Source: Prevotella sp. P5-108
GTDB lineage: Bacteria; Bacteroidota; Bacteroidia; Bacteroidales; Bacteroidaceae
Reading direction: 5' to 3'
NCBI RefSeq assembly: GCF_002251385.1
Contig: NZ_NPJJ01000043.1
Location: forward strand, 248,001 to 312,000
Length of the DNA stretch: 64,000 nt
The position numbers were made by a program, and so were the translations under genes. The notes under the pieces were generated by a model. It did not search any database. It saw only the letters and a program-made list of their open reading frames with translations, and was not told where the DNA came from. Numbering within the stretch: the stretch's first letter is position 1; the number at the start of each line of letters is the position of its first letter. Shown here one piece after another: positions 28,401 to 36,713 of the stretch.

Positions 28401-28941
28401 AATAGACCGAAGCAACGATGTAAAACTCTGAACAGGCATAAGCAAAACGATGTTGCTGGTGTAAGTTAAGCAGACGGCTTTCCTCCTCTATCCGGTGCAG
28501 CCGACCAAGAGCCCTCTCCCTATAAACATAGAAATCCTTGTTATAGGATTTACGTTGGCAGAGGCGCATCATCTGCACGTCAGCAACGAGCAATTCCACC
28601 TGATTGTTAGTTATCCTGTCGAGGTTTCCAATGAGCGTTTTCACACTGTCATAGTCCATCTTTGCCATACTGACAAAGGCAAGATGATTAAGGGCTTCCG
28701 CTTTTCCGTCCGGGTAGTCAGACGACAGCTGCAGGGCCTGGCGTGCATAGTAGGCCGTGCTGTCCAGGTTACGGTAATGGTAGGCATAGGCTTGCGAGTT
28801 GAGACCGTCTATGCGTTCCGCCGTAGGGTTTGTGCACGACATAAGCCATGAAAGGCTCCATATACCGACAAGCGATATAATAAAGCCTTTCAGGAAACGA
28901 GCATACTTTGGGTTTGCCTTTATGTCGTCATTGCTATTCAT
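25426..28941 (-). CDS. Large TPR sensor kinase of DUF5112/DUF5113 type lacking the phosphoacceptor histidine
   Basis: The 1171 residues form two similar halves. The first is a lipoprotein-like N-terminus (WLMSC), a TPR sensor, a membrane helix near 415-435, a coiled coil, and a histidine-kinase ATPase with N box NTMADNARKFTP, G1 DTGPGMS and G2 GKGHGFGL (about 620-690). The expected H-box region reads LSLVTSITPFIDRML, with no histidine in the usual place. The second half repeats TPR-like helices, a membrane helix (about 890-915, IIILILLLLVLFPAYYIF) and a weak ATPase-like end without the G motifs. This fits the DUF5112/5113 kinases of Bacteroidales. It is followed by its response regulator 12 bases on and preceded 30 bases upstream by eda. 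Confidence 0.75.
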   Translation of the reverse strand: MNSNDDIKANPKYARFLKGFIISLVGIWSLSWLMSCTNPTAERIDGLNSQAYAYHYRNLDSTAYYARQALQLSSDYPDGKAEALNHLAFVSMAKMDYDSVKTLIGNLDRITNNQVELLVADVQMMRLCQRKSYNKDFYVYRERALGRLHRIEEESRLLNLHQQHRFAYACSEFYIVASVYFYYMGLPNQSHDELAHLSQSDYLKEDTLQLLNYLYNVGSGGIIRARTQEKVEQLEFESLIKCYVLARQEGIPFFEAQALQGMSEHLVDTRALSRLLDNNQPAMSYINNDDMPDSLFAGNLAQRALHIFQHYGDVYQTAGAYRTLAKCYWALNDYRSSLICLHNALEEDTVIERAPDLVASIREQLSLAYSAIDDKPNSDYNRNIYLDMQEKTRQDRQLEARAEQLDKSAKLLNSMIAAILVVLVVLVTLLIVLYLKRKKTDRSSDIESLLMSLRKWKELNDRQMSRQMEKSDEICEMIEIEKLHLTQNRRRNLEQRAKLSLVTSITPFIDRMLHEVRMLRKVGDTNNERIEYIAELTDQINKYNEVLTDWIRLRQGQLNLHIESFALQSLFDIVAKSKMGFQLKGISLDIQKTDLTVKADKTLTLFMINTMADNARKFTPEDGHVEIYAIRHDTCAEISICDTGPGMSDTQLKHLFDHKPIVDTSGAVQDGKGHGFGLMNCKGIIEKYKKVSPIFAQCAIGAENTGTGSRFWFRLPVGVVRLFIGLFMSLTVSTTFGYDMSDKVRKYADSIYQCNVDGRYHQALVMADSCMQALNGRRGYTHKHRTSVDLMAIYDSTGKEAAELKWFRSGVEADYTTILNMRNEIAVAALALHRWKLYEYNNQAYTQLFRLRSADQSLSNYVQVMQKAETNKNVAIIILILLLLVLFPAYYIFYYRYRLMYRLCLDRLKLINNLLMEDDRPENKLLKISKIWVMPKVSFDNDVRQLDRLVAQICNDLRQQVVYNEKQRDAIEMETDELNRRQYEVARLHVSNSVLDNCLSTLKHETMYYPSRIRQIVDTSPIDCDALDEVTGYYKSLYDILSQQALRQTETPMRIDGEMWEMLLDILSSINQARVTWTAHTSDGQYQTVRIPMPNVKLTEQECRQLFTPSTKDVRYLMCRQIIRELGEVSQARACGIKASPAETGIVVMLVIPRNTSFFAKQQGVQSQPET

Positions 28942-28971
28942 TGCGTAAGCCTATAGTGGCTGAATATTTGG

Positions 28972-29643
28972 TTATTGGCGCGCCTTGGCGACATAACCTA
29001 ATGCCTCAACACATTTGTCTGTAATAGCCTGCCAATTGCCTTGGGCTATCACATCCTTTGGAAAGAGCTTGCTGCCCATGCCGACACAGAGCACCCCACT
29101 CTTAATCCATGCGGTGAGGTTGTCTTCTTCGGGACTTACGGCTCCTGTCACCATGATATTACTCCAGCGCAAAGGCGCCATGACATTCTTAACGAACGAC
29201 GGTCCGCCCACATTTCCTGCGGGGAAGACCTTAGTCACATCACAGCCAGCAGCCTGGGCGTTGCTGATTTCACTTACCGATCCGCACCCGGGGCTGTAAG
29301 GGACAAGGCGACGGTTGCAGACAGTAGCTATCTCAGCGTTGAAATTGGGGCCGACAATGAAATTGGCGCCAAGTTGCATATACAGGGCTGCAGTGGGGGC
29401 ATCTATTACAGTGCCAGCTCCCAAAATCATTTCCGGGCAGGCTGCAGCAGCCCATTTTGCGAGTTCTCCAAATATCTCATGGGCAAAATCACCACGATTG
29501 GTAAACTCGAATACTCTTACACCTCCCTTGTAGCAGGCACTGATTACCTGCTTACATATCTCTGGGTCGCTATTGTAAAAAACAGGCACCATACCGGTAT
29601 CATGCATGGCCTGTATCACTTGAACTTTATTAAATCTTGCCAT
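28972..29643 (-). CDS. eda: 2-keto-3-deoxy-6-phosphogluconate aldolase
   Basis: Splits 2-keto-3-deoxy-6-phosphogluconate into pyruvate and glyceraldehyde 3-phosphate, the last step of the Entner-Doudoroff and hexuronate routes. From the ATG at 29643 it has 223 residues. The active-site Lys is in [11 protein letters not shown] and the catalytic Glu in FEFTNRG; LGAGTV and YSPGCGS are further family motifs. An upstream ATG at 29700 would overlap kdgK and is less likely. kdgK ends 19 bases upstream, so the two form a short operon for 2-keto-3-deoxygluconate, the product of pectin and uronate breakdown. Confidence 0.94.
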   Translation of the reverse strand: MARFNKVQVIQAMHDTGMVPVFYNSDPEICKQVISACYKGGVRVFEFTNRGDFAHEIFGELAKWAAAACPEMILGAGTVIDAPTAALYMQLGANFIVGPNFNAEIATVCNRRLVPYSPGCGSVSEISNAQAAGCDVTKVFPAGNVGGPSFVKNVMAPLRWSNIMVTGAVSPEEDNLTAWIKSGVLCVGMGSKLFPKDVIAQGNWQAITDKCVEALGYVAKARQ

Positions 29644-29662
29644 AATTGTATGTCTTTTGTTT

Positions 29663-30688
29663 TTATCGCTGCACTCTTCCAGAAGCGTCGCCACCAGCAA
29701 GGTTCTCCACCTCTTCTCGGCTTACCATATTAAAATCGCCTGGTATCGTGTGCTTCAGGGCTGATGCAGCTACAGCGAACTCCAAAGCACGCGCTTGGTC
29801 TCCGTCATATGCAATGAGGCCATGTATCAATCCACCAGAGAACGAGTCTCCTCCACCCACGCGGTCAATTATGGGAAGTATGTCATAGTGCTTGCTTTCA
29901 TAGAACTGCTGCCCATCATAACTCAGCGCCTTCCATCCATTGTGCGATGCCGATTTGCTTTCCCTCAATGTACTCACTACGTACTTGAATCCGAATTCTT
30001 GCATCATTCCCTTGAATATGCCATAATATCCATGAGCATCAGTCTGACCCTTTTCCACATCTGCTTCGGGAGTAAAGCCCAAACAGAGCTTTGCATCTTC
30101 CTCATTACCTATACACACATCTACATACTGCATGAGTGGACGCATCACTTGCTGTGCCTTGGCAGATGTCCACAGCTTCTTGCGGAAATTGAGGTCGCAA
30201 CTTACGGTCACACCATGACGCTTGGCAGCCTGACATGCCATAAGGGTAAGCGTGGCAGCCTTGTCGCTGATGGCGGGCGTAATGCCACTCCAGTGAAACC
30301 AGTCGGCGTCTTTCATAATCGCATCAAAATCGAAGTCCTCGGCAGTAGCTTCGGCCATTGAGCTTCCGGCACGGTCATAGATTACCTTGGAGGGACGCAT
30401 CGATGCACCGCTTTCCAGATAGTAGATGCCCAATCTATTACCGCCACGGGCTATATAATCGCAGTGTACCCCATAGCGTCGGAGGGCGTTAAGGGCACAC
30501 TGTCCAATTTCATGTTCGGGAAGTTTGCTAACGAAATAAGCCTCATGTCCATAGTTGGCGCAACTTACTGCCACATTGGCCTCGCCGCCTCCATATACTA
30601 CATCAAAGGAATCACTCTGAACAAAACGTTTCTGTCCTGGTGACGAGAGACGAAGCATGATTTCGCCCATTGTTACGATTTTTGCCAT
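29663..30688 (-). CDS. kdgK: 2-keto-3-deoxygluconate kinase
   Basis: PfkB/ribokinase-family enzyme that phosphorylates 2-keto-3-deoxygluconate with ATP to give the substrate of eda next door. The 341 residues start [19 protein letters not shown], and the catalytic Asp is in [16 protein letters not shown] near residue 285. [17 protein letters not shown] is the substrate-lid region. Pairing with an aldolase makes the KdgK call firmer than that of a general sugar kinase. A TACTTTTG -7 box lies on the minus strand at 30726-30733. A LacI-type regulator diverges from the same 168-base gap and is the likely controller. Confidence 0.9.
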   Translation of the reverse strand: MAKIVTMGEIMLRLSSPGQKRFVQSDSFDVVYGGGEANVAVSCANYGHEAYFVSKLPEHEIGQCALNALRRYGVHCDYIARGGNRLGIYYLESGASMRPSKVIYDRAGSSMAEATAEDFDFDAIMKDADWFHWSGITPAISDKAATLTLMACQAAKRHGVTVSCDLNFRKKLWTSAKAQQVMRPLMQYVDVCIGNEEDAKLCLGFTPEADVEKGQTDAHGYYGIFKGMMQEFGFKYVVSTLRESKSASHNGWKALSYDGQQFYESKHYDILPIIDRVGGGDSFSGGLIHGLIAYDGDQARALEFAVAASALKHTIPGDFNMVSREEVENLAGGDASGRVQR

Positions 30689-30725
30689 TTTTCTTATTTT
30701 AGATTATCTGTTTATTGTCATCAAG

Positions 30726-30836
30726 CAAAAGTACACATAATTTATATAATAAGGAAAGAATTGAAGAAAAAAAAACTAATGATGCCATTTTTTAGAGCTG
30801 TGTGTTTACACAATTCGGTTATTATTGTTATTTTTG
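30726..30836. promoter_or_regulatory. Divergent promoter region of kdgK and the LacI-type gene
   Basis: Minus strand: TACTTTTG at 30726-30733 for kdgK. Plus strand: TTTA, 20 bases, TATTTTTG (30805-30836) for the regulator. The expected start site of the plus-strand transcript lies just after 30840, which makes an ATG at 30839 unlikely and supports the start at 30857. A LacI operator was not identified with confidence. Confidence 0.55.
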
Positions 30837-30856
30837 CAATGATTAATCGTTATAAC

Positions 30857-31924
30857 ATGTCAGAGAAGATTAGAATCAAGGATATTGCCGAGCGTGCCGG
30901 TGTGTCGGTTGGTACGGTTGACAGGGTGTTGCACGGTCGTCCCAACGTGTCGCCATCTGCAAAAGCCAAAGTTGACGCAGTACTCAAGGAGTTGGACTAC
31001 AAAGCCAATGTCTATGCCAGTGCTCTGGCGCGCAACCGCTCCTATCGTTTTATCCTGCTCATGCCAGAGTATGAGTCCGAGGCTTATTGGGAAGAAATTG
31101 AGCTGGGAGCCGTGAAGGCCAATGATGCCCGTCGCGATTTTCACATAAGTCTCGAGATAGTTTATTTTGACCGTTTCTCCAGTGAGTCTTATGTCAAGCA
31201 GTGCCGCTATTGCCTCTCTGCCCGCCCCGATGGACTCATCATCGTCCCAATGGACGAGGAAACAACACGAGCGTTTACCGATAGTCTTCATTCGATGGAC
31301 ATCCCATTTGTTTTGCTCGACTCTTTCATTCCCGACCTCAAACCCCTCGCCTTCTTTGGCCAGGATTCTTTCTGCAGTGGCTATTTTGCCGCCAAGATGC
31401 TTATGCTTATAGCGCGTGAAGAGAAGGAGGTGATGCTTATGCGACTGCTGAAAGACGGGCGCGCAGTAAGCCGTCAGCAGGAAAACCGCGCCGTAGGATT
31501 TATGAGCTATATGCAAAAACGGTTTCCCAATGTGCGCGTGAGTTACCTCGACCTTCCCATTGAGCACCGCAACGACCATGAGCTCTATACGGCCATGATA
31601 GATTCATTCTTTGCCCTGCATCCAGACATCCATCACTGCATCACATTCAACTCCAAGGCATATATAGTAGCCGATTACCTATTGGCGACGCATCGCAAGG
31701 ATGTCCAGATTATGGGATACGACATGGTCAACCGCAATGCGATGTGCCTGAGGGAAGGCACTATCTCTTTCCTTATCGCCCAACATGCCTTTATGCAAGG
31801 CAGTCTCTGCGTAGAAACGCTGTTCCAATCGGTAGTGCTCCACAAGGAGGTAACAACTGTCAACTATATGCCGATAGAGTTGATTACACGCGAGAATATG
31901 GATTTTTACCGACGCAGCCTTTAG
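30857..31924 (+). CDS. LacI-family transcriptional regulator
   Basis: Starts MSEKIRIKDIAERAGVSVG, a helix-turn-helix at residues 5-25 with the hinge region SPSAKAKVDAVLKELDY. A periplasmic-binding-protein-like sensor follows (RPDGLIIVPMDEE, ALFFGQDS-like region and a long C-terminal lobe). 355 residues is normal. The 5' extension of the frame to 30761 lies upstream of the predicted transcription start and is discarded. It diverges from kdgK-eda and precedes an NhaC-like transporter by 4 bases. It likely represses kdgK-eda until a sugar acid is present; the effector is unknown. Confidence 0.9.
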   Translation: MSEKIRIKDIAERAGVSVGTVDRVLHGRPNVSPSAKAKVDAVLKELDYKANVYASALARNRSYRFILLMPEYESEAYWEEIELGAVKANDARRDFHISLEIVYFDRFSSESYVKQCRYCLSARPDGLIIVPMDEETTRAFTDSLHSMDIPFVLLDSFIPDLKPLAFFGQDSFCSGYFAAKMLMLIAREEKEVMLMRLLKDGRAVSRQQENRAVGFMSYMQKRFPNVRVSYLDLPIEHRNDHELYTAMIDSFFALHPDIHHCITFNSKAYIVADYLLATHRKDVQIMGYDMVNRNAMCLREGTISFLIAQHAFMQGSLCVETLFQSVVLHKEVTTVNYMPIELITRENMDFYRRSL

Positions 31925-31928
31925 TATC

Positions 31929-33212
31929 ATGACAAGTAATAAAAAAGGCCTGCTGGCACTTTCGCCTCTTGTAGTGTTTATCACGTTCTACCTCTCGCTA
32001 TCTCTTCTGGCGGGCGATTTTAACCGCGTGCCTGTTACGGTGGCGTTTATGGTGGCGAGCGTCTATGCCGTATGTATTTCGGGCGGCCATACGCTACAGA
32101 GACGCATTGACATCTATAGCCGTGGAGCAGGTTCCGGACGTTTGCTGCTCATGCTATGGATATATGTATTAGCCGGTGCTTTTGCCTCGTCTGCCAAGGC
32201 CATGGGCAGCATCGATGCCACTGTGGCTATGGCGCTCCATGTACTTCCTTCCGACTTGCTGCTTCCGGGACTATTTGTTGCGGCATGTTTCATCTCACTC
32301 TCTATTGGCACGAGTGTTGGTACTGTCGTGGCACTTGTACCAGTGGCGGCGGGAATAGCTCTCGATACGGGGGCTTCCGTACCGCTTATGGTGGCAGTCA
32401 TCGTTGGAGGTTCTTATTTCGGCGACAATCTCTCGTTCATTTCTGACACTACAGTTGTAGCCACACAGACCCAAGGCTGTAGGATGAGCGACAAGTTCAG
32501 AGTCAACCTGCGTATTGTGGCGCCTGCGGCAATTGTACTGCTGGCCGTCTATGGTTTTATGGGACGTGGCATAGCGTCTCCATCAGCCATTGAACCCATC
32601 GATTGGATACGCATAGTACCCTATGTAGCCGTATTGGTTATGGCCTTGCTTGGAATGAATGTTATGGCTGTACTAAGCCTGGGCATAGCCCTTTGTGCTA
32701 TCATCGGAATCGCAGTGGGAGCCTACGACTTCTTCGGACTCCTTGATGCTATGGGCAGCGGTATCACATCTATGGGCGAACTGGTCATTATTGCTATGAT
32801 GGCGGGTGGATTGCTCGAAATCATAAGTGAAATGGGCGGAGTCTCCTATCTTATAGACCGACTTACTGCCAAGGTGCACACCAAGCGTGGCGCCGAACTG
32901 TCAATTGCGGCCATGGTGAGCATGGTCAATCTCTGTACCGCCAACAATACTATAGCCATACTCACCGTAGGTGATATCTCCCGTCGTATAGGTGACAGAT
33001 TTGGAGTGGACAATCGCAAGGCAGCATCCATACTCGACACGTTCTCGTGTATGGTACAGGGCATGCTTCCTTATGGCGTGCAGATGCTGCTCGCAGCAGG
33101 ACTGGCTCATATCAGCCCGATGTCCATTATACCTTATTTATATTATCCCATGGCTATAGGAGTGGTAGCTCTCGGAGCCATCATCTTCCGATATCCTCGA
33201 AAATACAGTTGA
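31929..33212 (+). CDS. NhaC-like Na+/H+ antiporter family protein
   Basis: A 427-residue inner-membrane protein with about 11 membrane segments. The segment GTSVGTVVALVPVAAGIA, then GGSYFGDNLSFISDTTV, is the ion-binding signature of NhaC-family antiporters, which swap sodium for protons; some relatives exchange organic acids instead. It lies between a LacI-type regulator and an unknown gene, in a region for sugar-acid use, so an organic-acid or Na+-coupled role is possible. No regulatory domain is present. Confidence 0.85.
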   Translation: MTSNKKGLLALSPLVVFITFYLSLSLLAGDFNRVPVTVAFMVASVYAVCISGGHTLQRRIDIYSRGAGSGRLLLMLWIYVLAGAFASSAKAMGSIDATVAMALHVLPSDLLLPGLFVAACFISLSIGTSVGTVVALVPVAAGIALDTGASVPLMVAVIVGGSYFGDNLSFISDTTVVATQTQGCRMSDKFRVNLRIVAPAAIVLLAVYGFMGRGIASPSAIEPIDWIRIVPYVAVLVMALLGMNVMAVLSLGIALCAIIGIAVGAYDFFGLLDAMGSGITSMGELVIIAMMAGGLLEIISEMGGVSYLIDRLTAKVHTKRGAELSIAAMVSMVNLCTANNTIAILTVGDISRRIGDRFGVDNRKAASILDTFSCMVQGMLPYGVQMLLAAGLAHISPMSIIPYLYYPMAIGVVALGAIIFRYPRKYS

Positions 33213-33213
33213 T

Positions 33214-34014
33214 ATGGATATAGTAAAACGAAATCTCTTTGCGCTCATACGCTCTGGTGCATTAGGTGAATATACCAGACTTGAACCAATGACTCCTTGC
33301 AAGTGGAGGAAGTTGGGCGATATGGCACTTAGCCGTGGTGTGGCTTCTACCGTCTCCCTCGGACTGAGACACCACCAGTATGATCAGGGGTTGGGAATTC
33401 CTTCACTACAATTGGGCGATGGCGAAGTGACTTCGGCGCAGACTGCCATTCCCATGCGACAAGCCTCCATGGCAAACCTATGGCTTAACCACCAACTTAA
33501 AAGAATACGCAACACAGAGCGACATGCTATAGACACATCAGTAGATACCTTGCAGATACTTGATATTCTACTCTCATCCATTACAGCAATGATGGGACAG
33601 GATGCGTCACTCAGACATCTCGTGCAACTTGCCGTCTATCTTCGTACAAGGGGAGACAAGGTCGATTTTGTCAAACTTGACCGCTGGTTGCAGAAACTTC
33701 ATGTGACAAGGGCAGCAGCATTACAAGGCAGTTTTCTTATCACGGCAATGGGCTTTGAGCCCGATGAGCTGCCATTTGTTCACTCTTCGGAGCCCCGGGC
33801 AGAATTCTTGCTTGACTACGCCCTATCCCATGGACAGCACGAGTACGAAGCCTGGCATCTCAGCGACACCAAACCTCTCTTCATACGCAACAACCCCAAA
33901 GCACTTTGGCGCAGGGTGCGTCGGTGTGCAAGATATATGAGTTATGCGCCATTAGAGACCATTAGCTATCTATTTCTATCAATGGCGCGTTCTATTGCCG
34001 AAGTTGAGGAGTAG
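33214..34014 (+). CDS. Uncharacterised helical protein
   Basis: A 266-residue protein one base after the stop of the antiporter gene. It is largely alpha-helical and has no signal peptide. The segment LRHLVQLAVYLRTRGDKVDFVKLDRW looks like the helical end of some uncharacterised nucleotidyltransferase-like proteins, but I see no nucleotidyltransferase motif (GGxDxD or similar), so no function is assigned. The C-terminal end (LWRRVRRCARYMSYAPLE) is basic. Its place in the LacI operon is by spacing only. Confidence 0.65.
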   Translation: MDIVKRNLFALIRSGALGEYTRLEPMTPCKWRKLGDMALSRGVASTVSLGLRHHQYDQGLGIPSLQLGDGEVTSAQTAIPMRQASMANLWLNHQLKRIRNTERHAIDTSVDTLQILDILLSSITAMMGQDASLRHLVQLAVYLRTRGDKVDFVKLDRWLQKLHVTRAAALQGSFLITAMGFEPDELPFVHSSEPRAEFLLDYALSHGQHEYEAWHLSDTKPLFIRNNPKALWRRVRRCARYMSYAPLETISYLFLSMARSIAEVEE

Positions 34015-34410
34015 AACAAGTTCGTAAATAGCACCCCATATTAAAGGACAATCTTAACAAATGGGCAAACATCACGCTCAACCGCAATGTTTGTTGGCAC
34101 ATATAGCGCAACAGAAATCGAAGCCGATGACAAATACAGATTGTTAGGCGGTAATGACGGTACTGTGATTGCAAATGTCAGTGAAGCCGGCACACTCAAA
34201 GGTACCCGCTGCTACTTTTTGTTCCCATCTGGTTCGCAGCAGGTTAACAAAAGCATAGGCTTGGACTTACCTACAGCCATCCACCCCAACACCTATACCG
34301 AGAAACAAGCCAATGGAGTGTATACATTGCAAGGCATAAAGATAAACGATACCACCAACCTACCTTCTGGCATCTACGTAAGAAACGGCAAAAAGTTCAT
34401 TATCAAATAA
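34015..34410 (+). pseudogene. Remnant of a secreted protein with a sorting-type C-terminal tail
   Basis: From about 34087 a 107-codon frame reads MFVGTYSATEIEADDKYRLL and ends in QANGVYTLQGIKINDTTNLPSGIYVRNGKKFIIK (split by the reading limit here; key parts: VYTLQGIKI, LPSGIYV, GKKFIIK). Such ends are typical of large secreted Prevotella-type proteins carrying a beta-rich sorting domain. The sequence just upstream reads NGQ in one frame and ANITLNRN in another, matching the usual interior of these proteins but out of frame, and hundreds of residues are missing. I therefore read it as a truncated, frameshifted leftover, though a short new gene from 34087 cannot be excluded. Confidence 0.6.
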
Positions 34411-34420
34411 ATTCACATCT

Positions 34421-34585
34421 ATGAAAAAAGAATATATACATCCGGAGATAATTCGCATTACATTGCCATCCGATTTATTGGGCCAAAATTTTGCCACTTC
34501 GTCTGGAGTAAGCGCAAGCCCAGGAAATGCACGCGCTCCACTCCATCACCATTCGGAAGACAACAATGACCCAGAGTGGGATTGA
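34421..34585 (+). CDS. 54-residue small peptide gene
   Basis: An ATG 10 bases after the remnant opens MKKEYIHPEIIRITLPSDLL and ends in HHHSEDNNDPEWD. The frame is clean and ends at a terminator (34611-34639). Prevotella genomes carry many short proteins of the form MKKxYxxPxxxxxxL followed by a glycine/asparagine/histidine-rich tail; this one fits that pattern. Whether it is secreted is unclear, since a normal signal peptide is not visible. Function unknown. Confidence 0.55.
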   Translation: MKKEYIHPEIIRITLPSDLLGQNFATSSGVSASPGNARAPLHHHSEDNNDPEWD

Positions 34586-34610
34586 CAAGTTAACAATAAG
34601 CACTACCTTC

Positions 34611-34645
34611 AAGCACGCCTCGCATACCAAGGCGTGCTTTCTTGT
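34611..34645 (+). terminator. Rho-independent terminator of the 34-kb remnant/peptide locus
   Basis: AAGCACGCCT (34611-34620), loop CGCATACCA, AGGCGTGCTT (34630-34639), then TTCTTGTT. It ends the plus-strand run that starts with the LacI-type gene. Confidence 0.75.
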
Positions 34646-34764
34646 TATTGCCACGCAATAGGATTGGACGTTTCAGCTCTGTTTGACCATATATATTAAC
34701 AACAATAGTTATGAATTGTGTAAAAAAAATGGACCGAAGTTAGCATATTGTCTATTTTTATCTT

Positions 34765-34772
34765 TACCTTTG
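34765..34772 (+). promoter_or_regulatory. -7 box upstream of rfbC
   Basis: TACCTTTG fits the -7 element; I see no good -33 box at the usual distance. It would give a leader of about 70 bases before the chosen rfbC start at 34849. Confidence 0.45.
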
Positions 34773-34848
34773 CATAGATATCGCAACTATCACACGATAG
34801 CAATAATTTGCGATGAAAGAAAAAAGAACAATAAGCAACAAACAGACT

Positions 34849-35397
34849 ATGGAATATATAGAAACCGAAATTCAAGGTGTATATATTATTAAGCCCAAGG
34901 TGTTTTTTGACGCTCGAGGATATTTCTACGAGGCTTGGAAGCAAGATGAATTTGAGCAGAATGTCGGAAAAATCAATTTTGTACAGGACAATGAGTCCAA
35001 ATCGGGATACGGCATTCTCCGTGGTTTACATTACCAGGAGGGCGAGTATTCGCAAGCCAAGCTGGTAAGAGTAATTAAGGGCAAAGTGATAGATGTTGCC
35101 GTTGACTTGCGTAAGAATTCACCGACATTCGGCCATCATGTGATGGTGGAACTAAGCGAAGAAAACAAACAACAGCTCTTTATTCCCCGCGGATTTGCAC
35201 ATGGTTTCCTTGTGCTTAGCGAAGAGGCAATCTTTACCTATAAGGTGGACAACATCTATGCCCCCCAACACGAGGCGAGCATAAGATGGAATGATGAAAC
35301 ATTAGGAATAGAATGGCCCATTGACCCTGACAAGGTGATAACAAGCGCCAAGGACTTGGCGGGCAAATCATTTAAGGAAGCTAAATTATTTGAATAA
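34849..35397 (+). CDS. rfbC: dTDP-4-dehydrorhamnose 3,5-epimerase
   Basis: Converts dTDP-4-keto-6-deoxyglucose to dTDP-4-keto-rhamnose, for rhamnose in cell-surface polysaccharides. From the ATG at 34849 it has 182 residues, beginning MEYIETEIQGVYIIKPKVF. The cupin core shows ARGYFYEAW, ILRGLHYQ (catalytic His region), FIPRGFAHGFLVLSE and YAPQHEASIRWND. An earlier ATG at 34813 adds 12 untypical residues. It overlaps ugd by one base. No rfbA, rfbB or rfbD lies in the window, so the other steps are encoded elsewhere. Confidence 0.93.
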   Translation: MEYIETEIQGVYIIKPKVFFDARGYFYEAWKQDEFEQNVGKINFVQDNESKSGYGILRGLHYQEGEYSQAKLVRVIKGKVIDVAVDLRKNSPTFGHHVMVELSEENKQQLFIPRGFAHGFLVLSEEAIFTYKVDNIYAPQHEASIRWNDETLGIEWPIDPDKVITSAKDLAGKSFKEAKLFE

Positions 35398-36713
35398 TGA
35401 ATATAGCAATAGTTGGAACAGGTTATGTAGGTCTTGTGTCAGGCACATGCTTTGCAGACACGGGCGCTACAGTTACATGTGTCGATGTAGATGCCAAGAA
35501 GATTGAACGCCTGAAGAGCGGACAGATTCCTATCTACGAACCCGGATTGGATGAACTGGTAACAAAGAATATCAAAGCAGGCAGATTGAAGTTTTCGACA
35601 TCATTGGCAGATATTATCAATGACCAGCAGATTATTTTTTCTGCTGTAGGCACCCCACCCGACGAGGACGGCAGCGCCGATTTGAAGTACGTGCTTCAAG
35701 TGGCCAAGACCATTGGCGAAAACCTCAATAAATATATGGTAGTGGTGACCAAGAGCACAGTGCCCGTGGGCACTGCCAAGAAAGTCAGAGCCACCATCCA
35801 GCAAGAACTTGACCGCCGAGGCGTAGACATTACCTTTGATGTGGCCAGCAACCCTGAGTTTCTCAAGGAGGGCAATGCCATCAAAGACTTCATGAGCCCC
35901 GACCGTGTAGTGGTAGGCGTAGAAAGCGACCGGGCCAAGGAACTCCTGACAAGATTGTACAAGCCCTTCCTGCTCAACAATTTCCGCGTCATATTTATGG
36001 ATATTCCCAGCGCCGAAATGACCAAGTATGCCGCCAATTCGATGCTTGCTACACGTATTTCTTTTATGAATGACATCGCCAATCTCTGCGAGAAAGTTGG
36101 AGCCGATGTCAATATGGTCAGAGCGGGCATAGGAAGCGACACGCGTATCGGTCGTAAATTCCTCTACGCAGGCTGCGGATACGGCGGAAGCTGTTTCCCA
36201 AAAGATGTCAAAGCCCTTATCAAGACCGCCGACGACAACGGATATTCCATGGAAGTACTCAAAGCCGTAGAACGTGTCAACGAGCAACAGAAGCGTGTCT
36301 TGTTTGACAAGCTCACATCTGTCTTTTCCGGCGAATCCCTCAAGGGCATAACTGTTGCCCTGTGGGGCCTTTCGTTCAAGCCCGAGACCGATGATATGCG
36401 AGAGTCTACCTCACTGGTAATCATCAAGAAACTGCAGGAAGCCGGCTGCCGCATCAAGGTGTATGACCCTGTGGCTATGGATGAATGTCAGCGAAGAATT
36501 GGCGACAGCGTTGAATACGCTACAGATATGTATGACGCCGCCAATGGTGCTGACGCGTTACTGTTACTTACCGAATGGAAGGAATTCCGTCTGCCTAATT
36601 GGGACGTTATAGGCAAGATTATGAACCGCCGCATACTGCTTGATGGTCGTAACATCTTCGAACCCAGCGAACTTGAAGCAGCTGGCTTTGTTTATCACTG
36701 CATTGGACGATGA
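35397..36713 (+). CDS. ugd: UDP-glucose 6-dehydrogenase
   Basis: Oxidises UDP-glucose to UDP-glucuronate with two NAD+, for capsule and envelope sugars. The 438 residues show the NAD-binding GTGYVGLVSGTCFADTG near the start, a central helix, and the catalytic cysteine in CGYGGSCFPKDVKAL. WGLSFKPETDDMRESTSL is the conserved UDP-sugar region. Normal length. The start shares its A with the rfbC stop. Its 3' end overlaps the DUF4738 lipoprotein gene by 4 bases. Confidence 0.96.
   Translation: MNIAIVGTGYVGLVSGTCFADTGATVTCVDVDAKKIERLKSGQIPIYEPGLDELVTKNIKAGRLKFSTSLADIINDQQIIFSAVGTPPDEDGSADLKYVLQVAKTIGENLNKYMVVVTKSTVPVGTAKKVRATIQQELDRRGVDITFDVASNPEFLKEGNAIKDFMSPDRVVVGVESDRAKELLTRLYKPFLLNNFRVIFMDIPSAEMTKYAANSMLATRISFMNDIANLCEKVGADVNMVRAGIGSDTRIGRKFLYAGCGYGGSCFPKDVKALIKTADDNGYSMEVLKAVERVNEQQKRVLFDKLTSVFSGESLKGITVALWGLSFKPETDDMRESTSLVIIKKLQEAGCRIKVYDPVAMDECQRRIGDSVEYATDMYDAANGADALLLLTEWKEFRLPNWDVIGKIMNRRILLDGRNIFEPSELEAAGFVYHCIGR

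Noticed and set aside
30761..30856. Longer start for the LacI-type regulator
   Set aside because: It lies upstream of, or across, the predicted promoter, and the helix-turn-helix starts at the inner ATG.
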